Of a stretch of 9,125 nucleotides of DNA, positions 1-5,661 are shown in pieces (positions within the stretch are counted from its first letter, which is position 1; each line of letters begins with the position of its first letter). Both the position numbers and the translations under genes were made by a program. The notes below the pieces were generated by a model. That model searched no databases. It worked only from the letters and a program-made list of their open reading frames with translations, and was not told where the DNA came from. Origin of the DNA: Candidatus Thorarchaeota archaeon (lineage in GTDB: Archaea > Asgardarchaeota > Thorarchaeia > Thorarchaeales > Thorarchaeaceae); assembly GCA_016840385.1 (NCBI GenBank), contig JAEOSL010000132.1, positions 1-9,125 of the forward strand, in the 5' to 3' direction.

Positions 1-40
1 TATTCGTTCTAGCATTAACTACACTAATGTGTTCTCTCAT
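1..40 (-). CDS. Start of a minus-strand gene, cut by the left window edge (unknown product)
   Basis: Only 13 codons are inside the window, beginning MREHISVVNARTN, so no function can be given. The case for a real start is the GGGAGGC at 49-55 on the minus strand, a near-perfect Shine-Dalgarno eight bases before the ATG at 40. Two other ATGs lie between this site and position 40, but both run into stops within a few codons; only the one at 40 stays open to the edge. The gene would lie downstream of the beta-helix gene on the same strand, about 180 bases away. An overlapping plus-strand frame (3-137) is also open but has no supporting signal. Confidence 0.35.
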   Translation of the reverse strand, partial: MREHISVVNARTN

Positions 41-48
41 GCATTCAT

Positions 49-55
49 GCCTCCC
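49..55 (-). promoter_or_regulatory. Strong Shine-Dalgarno for the gene starting at 40
   Basis: Read on the minus strand the sequence is GGGAGGC, complementary to the 3' end of 16S rRNA, and it stands eight bases before an ATG that is open to the window edge. It is the strongest ribosome binding site in the window and decides which of three closely spaced ATGs is used. Confidence 0.4.
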
Positions 56-165
56 TACATCAGTTTTACCACCTGTCTCCGTTCGCAATGAAGGGACAAA
101 GCAGCCTGATGATAGTTTGAGGTTTCTCACGATATGAGAAAGTATCTTGGCGTGGAACTTGAATG

Positions 166-176
166 AATATATAGAA
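166..176 (-). promoter_or_regulatory. Possible TATA box between the beta-helix gene and the left-edge gene
   Basis: The sequence around 166-176 reads TCTATATATTC on the minus strand and is nearly symmetrical, so it could serve either strand. On the minus strand it would start transcription near 145 and give the left-edge gene a leader of about 100 bases, which is long for archaea. On the plus strand no gene follows it. This is a motif match only. Confidence 0.25.
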
Positions 177-222
177 TTTGGTCTCAGTAGGATGAAGATG
201 TTAGATGAGAATTGTTTGGTTT

Positions 223-2340
223 CTATCTACGCTTTATCAATACAATAATCAAAATTACGACAACTCCTCCAACACCACAAATCAAGATAATTTCCAGAGT
301 TAAAGGTCCGATTAGAGTTCCATTAGTTGTGTTGGTAGTTGATGTTGTACTCGATGTGGTTGTTGTTGTAGCGGTAGTAGTAGTTGTTGATGTAATTACT
401 ACTTCCTGAACATCGTATAATTTGATTAGCGACCAAGCCCAATTTCCATGAACATCTTCAGCATATACCCTGTATGTCACCTGAGTGTTATTTTGGAATC
501 CAGGTATCTCTGCTATCCAATCTGAGTTGTTATAGACCATGGTGATGTTGTGCCAAACTAAGCCACTATCGGTCGAGTATGAGAGAATCACCTCTACCAG
601 AATGCTGCTTTCGAAGATCTCAGCTGATATTGTGACATTCTGGTCTGGAATGGGAAACATTGGTGCATGATTCACGATGAGATTTGGAGGGTATATATCA
701 ACTATCACTGAAGGATATCTATCAACACTTCCTGCTGATCCAGAAATCAGATAATGAGGAGGAATATAGTCACTCCATCTATTCCCTCGATCAACACCAT
801 TGTCCCATGTATTTGAACTACCGTCATCTAGAGCATTACCTTGAACATTCCATCCAATTGTATTGTCATAGATTTCAAATCCATTTGAATCTCCCCAAAG
901 AAAAACACCATATCCTTCATTGTTGGTTATAGTGTTGTTTCTTATGAAACAGTCCTCTGATTCGTAACTGGTAATGCCATCATTTTGATTACTGTAGATA
1001 TTATTATCTACAACTTGGCAATCATGAGATTTGTATAATGAAACTCCATGAAAGTTATGGGTGAGAGTATTATTACTAACTGTGCTGTTCCTCATGTAAT
1101 AGATGCGGCAACCTGATCCCGTGTTGTTATTGAACACATTATTAGAAACATTGCAGAAGTAGGAGTGAGTCATGAATGTACCGTTTCCATGCTTAGAAAT
1201 AGTGTTATTCTCGACAACACAAAATTCTCCTCCGAGTTCGATACCATCTGTGTTTGAGTTCTCTAATCCTATCAAAGTGTTGTTGATAACTCTAGTACCA
1301 TTTGCACCATGAATCCGAATTCCTGCTGAAGCAACGGTATTGTAGATCGTATTATTCCGTACCGTGCAATTCGTACAAGTGGATCCTATTGAGAACGCAT
1401 TGAAGTTCCTGTCAAAGACACTATTTTGAAGAGTACAATTAGTTGCATAGTAAAATGAAACCATCAAACGGTGAGCTTTGCCTACAAAATCAGTAATCGT
1501 GCAGTTGCTTACAAAGGCTAACCTTACAGTCGAGTTGACAAAATATCCATTCTTTACAACAATCTCAGAGCAATTGAAAATTATAGCTGCACCATATCCT
1601 GATAGATCAACAGTTGTATCAGTTAAATTGTAGAAGTACGCAATTGGTAATCCATTCACAGTATTATCAGCCAAATCGTGAATCCAATGTGCAATTTCTT
1701 CGCCTGAGAAGCTTGGAGTCGAATTAATGAAAACATTTCCTTTGATTGAGCAAAGACCTGTAGATTCACTAAGATTAATACCCAAGAGACCTCCAATTAC
1801 GATGTTATCTTCAATCTCGAGATCCTCACAAAGCCAAGCATTAACTGCAAACCATCGACTGCCTGTATATGTACTATTTACCAATGTGCAGTTCTCTGAG
1901 AATTTTATCAGTACTCCGTAAGCTATGTCTACGAAGGAGCAGTTGGTAACGACTCCATTGGTTAAATTGGCTAATTCTATACCTATGTTGAGATTATCAC
2001 CAACAATCCTTGTGAAAGAACAATTACGAATGATGAAATGACTAGATGTATTGGTAATGCTCAAACACACATCCGTTGTAGAGAATTCATATCCTTCAAT
2101 GATATAGGGACCTGACTCTGATCCGTTGCCTGTCCAACTCTCTACTAGAGCAGTTGACGTAAATTCATCATTTCCAAAAATCACTATATTATCGTGTGGA
2201 TCCAGATCCGTACTGACAAACTTACTCTCTTTGCTTGTTTCATTTGTTGAAAATTCTTCATTGAAACCAAGCATGATTGGTTCAGTCCCTACTAGCCCAA
2301 TAATCATTATAACAATCAACAGAATGGTTAGTTTCTTCAT
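223..2340 (-). CDS. Secreted right-handed beta-helix (NosD-like) surface protein with Ig-like domain, Thr stalk and C-terminal membrane anchor
   Basis: 705 residues from the chosen start. Residues 1-20 (MKKLTILLIVIMIIGLVG...) are a signal peptide. Residues about 45-545 are parallel beta-helix rungs of the form x-N-C-[ST]-hydrophobic-x-x-N-N-T-hydrophobic, closing with the WDNG...GNRWSDY segment typical of archaeal NosD-like repeats. An Ig-like domain follows (about 555-645), then a Thr/Ser stalk (650-675), a membrane helix (about 682-701) and a Lys-Arg-Arg end. About 30 N-x-S/T sequons suggest heavy N-glycosylation. The protein should sit outside the cell on a tethered stalk; such folds bind or cleave polysaccharide or act as adhesins, and no catalytic residues can be assigned here. 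The open frame extends upstream to 2442, but the Met at 2340 starts the signal peptide and has AAGGGGA eight bases before it. Family is confident; ligand unknown. Confidence 0.9.
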   Translation of the reverse strand: MKKLTILLIVIMIIGLVGTEPIMLGFNEEFSTNETSKESKFVSTDLDPHDNIVIFGNDEFTSTALVESWTGNGSESGPYIIEGYEFSTTDVCLSITNTSSHFIIRNCSFTRIVGDNLNIGIELANLTNGVVTNCSFVDIAYGVLIKFSENCTLVNSTYTGSRWFAVNAWLCEDLEIEDNIVIGGLLGINLSESTGLCSIKGNVFINSTPSFSGEEIAHWIHDLADNTVNGLPIAYFYNLTDTTVDLSGYGAAIIFNCSEIVVKNGYFVNSTVRLAFVSNCTITDFVGKAHRLMVSFYYATNCTLQNSVFDRNFNAFSIGSTCTNCTVRNNTIYNTVASAGIRIHGANGTRVINNTLIGLENSNTDGIELGGEFCVVENNTISKHGNGTFMTHSYFCNVSNNVFNNNTGSGCRIYYMRNSTVSNNTLTHNFHGVSLYKSHDCQVVDNNIYSNQNDGITSYESEDCFIRNNTITNNEGYGVFLWGDSNGFEIYDNTIGWNVQGNALDDGSSNTWDNGVDRGNRWSDYIPPHYLISGSAGSVDRYPSVIVDIYPPNLIVNHAPMFPIPDQNVTISAEIFESSILVEVILSYSTDSGLVWHNITMVYNNSDWIAEIPGFQNNTQVTYRVYAEDVHGNWAWSLIKLYDVQEVVITSTTTTTATTTTTSSTTSTTNTTNGTLIGPLTLEIILICGVGGVVVILIIVLIKRR
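316..393 (-). repeat. Threonine/serine-rich stalk tract of the beta-helix protein
   Basis: These 26 codons encode mostly Thr with some Ser, Asn and one Ala, between the Ig-like domain and the membrane helix. Several Thr codons are mixed, so this is low-complexity coding sequence rather than a pure DNA microsatellite. It is probably an extended, possibly O-glycosylated spacer that holds the beta-helix away from the membrane. Confidence 0.8.
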
Positions 2341-2415
2341 TCCTGAATCCCCTTCTACACATGCTGCGTTGTAAGAGGTTATGATATGTCTTCCGCAGTT
2401 TAGGTCTTGATTAGA

Positions 2416-2453
2416 ATATGAAACATATACGTTCAACTTCATTGATATGTTTC
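2416..2453. promoter_or_regulatory. Cluster of ATATG/CATAT inverted repeats between the C13 and beta-helix genes
   Basis: ATATG-AAA-CATAT at 2416-2428 is a small perfect palindrome. GAAACATAT (2420-2428) is repeated in inverted form as ATATGTTTC (2445-2453), 16 bases away. The cluster lies in the 126-base gap after the C13 stop codon and upstream of the beta-helix start. It could be an operator for a dimeric regulator or part of the end of the C13 transcript. A+T-rich palindromes also arise by chance. Confidence 0.25.
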
Positions 2454-2466
2454 TACTCGTAATTGG

Positions 2467-3732
2467 TTAGAGGAATATGTTGTCACCATAGAATCCTGAA
2501 CCAAAGAATACAGGACCTGCCCATAATCCGACACCATCACCATCATCATCGTATAATGGAGTTTCATCCCAACTATCATGTATTGCTGCATAGAGGAATG
2601 CTTCACGCATGGAGATACGACCATCAACATTGATGAAGTCTGCATCTGCACCACCAATATTGCCTGGTAGTTGATATCCTATGAGAGCTGACATAAAGTG
2701 GTATACGAACTCGTCCCATTGTCCCTCGGTGTCACAAGCATACGAACTTTCACCATCTTCACATGCAGTCATGATAACTCGATTGGGAGCACTGATATCG
2801 GGAATAAATTGACCTGACCAACACTGTTCCATTAAGATGATCATATGATGACACGTTATCGAGTCCAACCAACCTGCGACCTCAGTAGTATTCAGATATT
2901 GGTCACCGCCATTGGGCCAATAGGTTGTAATCCCACTCGACCCGCCATGATTTGTTGTGAAGAAGAACAACGTATCTCGCGATGTAAGTGTTTGATTGAG
3001 TTCCGAGAAAACCGTTTCCACTGATGTTTGAGTGGCAGGATAATCAACAGGTGTGTTCGCGTCCTCCCCTACTCCATCCTTATAGATCACATAGATATTA
3101 TCCGCTGGGTAACCATTCATCTGTAGAATGAAATACATATAGATTAAATCATTCCAATATCTGTAGTATGCTTTGTCGGCTCTCCACCCGCCGCTATACA
3201 GAACTGCATATTTCCGAGCAAGAGGTTCGATTTCTGGTAAGTCAAGACCTTCTAAGATTGAGGTATCTAGAACTTTGTCCTCGAAGACTCCCGGAACTAC
3301 ATCAGTTCGTATTCTTTGCTCAATGTATCTTAGTGCGATTATTATATCCTCGATTGGGTCACAGGATGGATCTACTTCACAGGTTACATCCCTACATCGG
3401 CCAAGAGGTTCCAATGATGGCACTACATCCCCAAGAATAAACGAGAGCGTCTTTTCAGAACCGTTTGTGTTATTCAGAAAATCCAGTGGATTGTCCACGA
3501 GAACCATATTTCCCGCAGCCATCACAATGTATCCAGTAATAGTAACTATCTTTCCAACATAGGATTCTAGATTATCTAAAACTTCTCCAGCAGTAACTGG
3601 AACATCCTGAAGAGGTACCCTCGATTGATAGATTGTGAAGTAGTAGATTGTTGCTGCATTAGTACCAATGAGAACTATTGCCAATGCGATTAGTGCAATA
3701 GGTCTCTTAGAGCTTCCTTTCTTCTTCGACAT
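2467..3732 (-). CDS. Membrane-anchored C13 (legumain/GPI8-type, clan CD) cysteine peptidase with N-terminal OB-like domain
   Basis: 421 residues from the chosen start. A basic N-terminus precedes one membrane helix (about residues 12-34), placing the rest outside the cell. Residues about 45-105 (VGKIVTITGYIV...NMVLVDNP) resemble an OB-fold. The peptidase domain spans about 175-415. The catalytic dyad is His262 in FFTTNHGGSSG and Cys304 in ILMEQCWSGQF, 42 residues apart, close to the spacing in legumain and with the same E-x-C-x-S-G motif. Downstream TACEDGESSYA, NVDGRISMREAF (a partial EF-hand) and YDDDGDGVG fit archaeal C13 members and suggest calcium binding. Family enzymes cut after Asn or Asp and some act as transpeptidases; substrate here is unknown. 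The frame opens at 3771, but the TATA box near 3789 would start transcription around 3763, so the Met at 3732 is preferred. It lies downstream of the 258-residue GNAT with its own promoter. Confidence 0.9.
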   Translation of the reverse strand: MSKKKGSSKRPIALIALAIVLIGTNAATIYYFTIYQSRVPLQDVPVTAGEVLDNLESYVGKIVTITGYIVMAAGNMVLVDNPLDFLNNTNGSEKTLSFILGDVVPSLEPLGRCRDVTCEVDPSCDPIEDIIIALRYIEQRIRTDVVPGVFEDKVLDTSILEGLDLPEIEPLARKYAVLYSGGWRADKAYYRYWNDLIYMYFILQMNGYPADNIYVIYKDGVGEDANTPVDYPATQTSVETVFSELNQTLTSRDTLFFFTTNHGGSSGITTYWPNGGDQYLNTTEVAGWLDSITCHHMIILMEQCWSGQFIPDISAPNRVIMTACEDGESSYACDTEGQWDEFVYHFMSALIGYQLPGNIGGADADFINVDGRISMREAFLYAAIHDSWDETPLYDDDGDGVGLWAGPVFFGSGFYGDNIFL

Positions 3733-3784
3733 AATCCCAACCACTTTGCAATGCTGACTAAATCCGAACAATAAAAGAAGGTCC

Positions 3785-3794
3785 CTATAAATTG
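3785..3794 (-). promoter_or_regulatory. TATA box of the C13 peptidase gene
   Basis: The minus strand reads CAATTTATAG, a good archaeal TATA element, in the 78-base gap between the GNAT stop and the C13 gene. Transcription about 25 bases downstream would begin near 3763, giving a leader of about 30 bases to the ATG at 3732. This excludes the longer start at 3771 and separates the C13 gene from the upstream GNAT transcript. Confidence 0.55.
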
Positions 3795-3810
3795 CTTGAG
3801 AGCAGAGTTC

Positions 3811-4587
3811 TTACTCCTGTTTGTAATAGTATGTTTCCCATGTCATAGGATTGCTGTAACCTAATTTCAGAGCAAGCTTGACTGATGCTTCATTTGCTGC
3901 ATCCCAATGTGGAACAAGGTTCTTTTCTAAACTATACTCAATAAGAGCTGCACAAACTACTGTGGCCAATCCTTTCCTTCTGTATTTGGGGAAATTCTCT
4001 GTAAATACTTGAATCTCAAACTCGTTTTTGAATGGAAAGGGTGTGTACGCGTAACTTGCAAGTTTATCATTGTCATCTACTATGCAGAATCCAAAACCAT
4101 CTACTACTAGATTCTCAATCTTTCCAAAATACATCTGAATCTGTATTGCGTACTCGTGATTGATTTGAGGTAACACATCTAGGTCGAGTTCCTTGAGACT
4201 GTATCCTTCAGGAAGACCTTCTTGTAATTTTCTTAGGTGAGTGATATCGAGACTTCTGTGATCAAAATGCGTACGATGATTCACAACCAATCTCTTTCCG
4301 AACTCCTTCTTGAGTAGCTCACTCCAATTTTCATCTGGAACTATGAATATGGTAAGTGGAGGTAGTGATTTTATGAACTCAATAGCTACAGGATTTGTAG
4401 TATCCCCTACTAGGAAAATCATCATAGGTATAGAGTACATTGCAACATTTGGTGAATCAACGCTATCTACAGATAGTGAACCTATTCCTGAATGAACACA
4501 TGGATTGATGACACTCTGTGAAAGAATGTGAGATTCGAATAAGTTTGCTACTTTCTTCCAATGTTCAATATCAAGTTCATATAGCAT
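3811..4587 (-). CDS. GNAT N-acetyltransferase (GNAT_acetyltran, PF12746-like)
   Basis: 258 residues, complete and cytoplasmic, with no signal peptide. The C-terminal half is a GNAT fold: the acetyl-CoA pyrophosphate-binding loop is YRRKGLAT (residues 202-209), followed by PHWDAANEAS (226-235) and LKLGY (240-244), which together mark the PF12746 type rather than an ordinary RimI-like enzyme. The first 125 residues form the family's own N-terminal domain, so the length is normal. It transfers an acetyl group from acetyl-CoA to an amine; the acceptor cannot be read from sequence. The ATG at 4587 is preceded by GGTG seven bases away and a TATA-like box at 4627-4635. It is the first gene of the leftward set and is divergent from the flavodoxin. 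It is not closely related to the short GNAT at 5311-5604. Confidence 0.92.
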   Translation of the reverse strand: MLYELDIEHWKKVANLFESHILSQSVINPCVHSGIGSLSVDSVDSPNVAMYSIPMMIFLVGDTTNPVAIEFIKSLPPLTIFIVPDENWSELLKKEFGKRLVVNHRTHFDHRSLDITHLRKLQEGLPEGYSLKELDLDVLPQINHEYAIQIQMYFGKIENLVVDGFGFCIVDDNDKLASYAYTPFPFKNEFEIQVFTENFPKYRRKGLATVVCAALIEYSLEKNLVPHWDAANEASVKLALKLGYSNPMTWETYYYKQE

Positions 4588-4626
4588 CTAGTCACACCAT
4601 AATCCTCGTATGAATCATAATGAGGA

Positions 4627-4635
4627 CTATTTACA
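4627..4635 (-). promoter_or_regulatory. TATA-like box of the 258-residue GNAT gene
   Basis: The minus strand reads TGTAAATAG about 44 bases before the ATG at 4587, which would give a leader of about 20 bases containing the GGTG ribosome site. It overlaps the edge of the left copy of the 43-bp direct repeat, so the event that made the repeat may have touched this promoter. Confidence 0.35.
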
Positions 4636-4675
4636 TTCTTAGGTTGGTATTTCATTCCCAATCCAGAAGTCGTTA
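4633..4675 (+). repeat. Direct repeat copy 1 (43 bp), upstream of flavodoxin
   Basis: This block matches 5299-5341 at 42 of 43 positions; the only difference is G versus T at the 14th base. The copies are 666 bp apart in the same orientation and bracket the flavodoxin gene. Copy 2 is part of the reading frame of the truncated GNAT. Copy 1 reads TFLGWYFIPNPEVV in the same frame and soon meets a stop, with another stop just upstream, so it is a non-coding fragment. Weak similarity continues past the right end, through the CACC...TTCGAA bases. Confidence 0.9.
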
Positions 4676-4678
4676 CTC

Positions 4679-4776
4679 ACCTTCGAAACTCCTGACTTCA
4701 GTTACGTCTTGTGTTGCTTCCAAGGTTCCCATAAACTGCGAATCAACAATGCACATAAGGGGGAGAATTCGAAGGT
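4679..4776. repeat. Spaced imperfect inverted repeat in the divergent promoter region
   Basis: The left arm is 4679-4692 and the right arm 4762-4776. ACCTTCGAA pairs perfectly with TTCGAAGGT; then come a 1-by-2 mismatch and four more pairs (CTCC with GGAG). The arms are about 70 bases apart. The right arm ends 17 bases before the flavodoxin ATG. It could be a pair of regulator sites, the ends of a decayed element, or chance. Confidence 0.35.
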
Positions 4777-4792
4777 TTTAGTGTGATTGTCC

Positions 4793-5251
4793 ATGAAGAA
4801 AGTTATTATCGTCTATGAGAGTGTGTATGGGAATACAAAGAAGGTTGCAGAGGCGATAAGCGAAGGGATTAGCGGAAATTCAGAGCTTGAGACAATTGTA
4901 AGAAAGACTGGAGAGATTCACACTGACGTTCTTTGTGACTATGATGCAATCTTGTTGGGCTGTCCGAATCACAACCAAGAACCCGCACGCAATCTCTTGA
5001 AGTTCATCGATCGAGCTTCAATTGTACATCTGAATGGAAAGATTGGCGCTGTCTTTGATACCTACACTGGAGGTAACAAGGATGTTGCAGCGAAGAAATT
5101 AGAAACGAAGGTCCGGGAAAAACTACCAGGCATTGATTTGATAGATTGTTTATCTTTCAAAGTTACTGGACGAAAGGGACCACTTGTAGATGATGAGGAA
5201 GAAAAAGCACTACAATTCGGGATTCAATTCGGACAAAAACTACTTGCATGA
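4793..5251 (+). CDS. Short-chain flavodoxin (FMN-binding electron carrier)
   Basis: 152 residues, a normal length for a short-chain flavodoxin, soluble and cytoplasmic. The N-terminal strand and phosphate-binding loop VIIVYESVYGNTKK (residues 4-17) are diagnostic of FMN binding. The loops that normally flank the isoalloxazine ring are GCPNHNQEP (56-64) and DTYTGG (89-94). It would carry one or two electrons between redox enzymes, but no partner gene is nearby. The frame can be opened six bases earlier at a TTG (4787); the ATG at 4793 is preferred because MKKVIIVYES is the usual family start and GTGA lies six bases before it. It is divergent from the 258-residue GNAT. It lies between the two copies of a 43-bp direct repeat, so it may be a late arrival or a survivor of a local rearrangement. 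Confidence 0.9.
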   Translation: MKKVIIVYESVYGNTKKVAEAISEGISGNSELETIVRKTGEIHTDVLCDYDAILLGCPNHNQEPARNLLKFIDRASIVHLNGKIGAVFDTYTGGNKDVAAKKLETKVREKLPGIDLIDCLSFKVTGRKGPLVDDEEEKALQFGIQFGQKLLA

Positions 5252-5286
5252 TAGTATTCTGTTTCCTTCCTTACTCATTCCATTCT

Positions 5287-5310
5287 ACCTAAGAATCCAC
5301 ATTCTTAGGT
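5287..5310. terminator. Perfect 10-bp hairpin after flavodoxin
   Basis: ACCTAAGAAT and ATTCTTAGGT are exact reverse complements separated by CCAC. The hairpin begins 36 bases after the flavodoxin stop and is followed by TTGTATTTCATT, a modest T-rich stretch, so it could end or stabilise the flavodoxin transcript. The right arm is also the first part of direct repeat copy 2; copy 1 has no matching left arm. It ends directly against the TTG that opens the truncated GNAT frame. Confidence 0.4.
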
Positions 5311-5341
5311 TTGTATTTCATTCCCAATCCAGAAGTCGTTA
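5299..5341 (+). repeat. Direct repeat copy 2 (43 bp), at the start of the truncated GNAT
   Basis: This is the partner of 4633-4675 (42/43 identical). Here the block is the first part of the reading frame of the GNAT remnant, encoding TFLGLYFIPNPEVV and continuing into clear GNAT sequence, which suggests this copy is the source and copy 1 the derivative. Confidence 0.9.
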
Positions 5342-5604
5342 TCAGCACCTTTCGAATACCACCACAACTCTCTCAACCAACCGGAACCTATGCATACTTG
5401 TCCAACATGTTCATTGAACCAGAATATCGAGGGAAAGGTGTCGGAAGGGCACTACTTGATTATGTAGTTGATTATTGTAAAAGTGAGCAGATAGGTTTCC
5501 TCTTCTTACATGCCTCTGACAAAGGACTTCCTTTGTACAAATCCATAGGCTTTGGAAGCTCTGAACGACTAATGCATCTTCGCACTTTTGACCATTCTGA
5601 ATAA
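5311..5604 (+). pseudogene. N-terminally truncated GNAT acetyltransferase (probable remnant)
   Basis: The open frame encodes 97 residues from a TTG. It is clearly the C-terminal part of a GNAT enzyme: the strand before the core with IPPQLSQPTGTYAYLSNMF (residues 17-34), the acetyl-CoA loop EPEYRGKGVGRALL (36-49) and the last helix and strand with LHASDKGLPLYKSIGF (66-81). A normal GNAT of this type has about 60 more residues before this point, forming the first strands and helices and part of the acceptor site. They are absent: a stop lies at 5290-5292 and flavodoxin ends at 5251. The TTG directly follows a hairpin and has no ribosome site at useful distance; the only in-frame ATG, at 5407, would begin inside the fold. 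The surviving sequence has no frameshift, so loss looks recent, or it may be expressed as a partial domain. A short independent gene is the alternative. Confidence 0.6.
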
Positions 5605-5630
5605 GCCCTCATTTTGAGTAAATTATCACA

Positions 5631-5638
5631 CTTTATTA
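5631..5638 (+). promoter_or_regulatory. TATA box of the FKBP gene
   Basis: CTTTATTA is centred about 27 bases before the FKBP ATG at 5662, the spacing expected for an archaeal promoter whose transcript is leaderless or nearly so. No convincing Shine-Dalgarno stands before that ATG, which agrees with leaderless translation. Confidence 0.45.
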
Positions 5639-5661
5639 GGAACGTCACTTGAGTTCATTTC

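Noticed and set aside
3..137. Plus-strand frame open from the left edge, 44 codons
   Set aside because: Its residues suggest no family, and it overlaps a minus-strand start with a much better ribosome site.
212..409. Plus-strand frame encoding a Val-rich 65-residue peptide
   Set aside because: It is the antisense of the Thr stalk of the beta-helix gene; the Val run is simply the reverse complement of Thr codons.
2029..2036. ATGATGA resembling a C box of a C/D guide RNA
   Set aside because: No matching D box or second C'/D' pair lies at a suitable distance, and the site is inside the beta-helix coding region.
3173..3562. Plus-strand frame of 129 codons inside the C13 gene
   Set aside because: It lies antisense to conserved coding sequence and shows no family features.
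4787..4792. TTG start two codons before the flavodoxin ATG
   Set aside because: The ATG at 4793 gives the usual MKKVIIVYES family start and is better placed from GTGA.
4633..5341. Flavodoxin segment as an insertion sequence
   Set aside because: No transposase is present, the flanking repeat is far longer than a normal target duplication, and it is coding on one side only.
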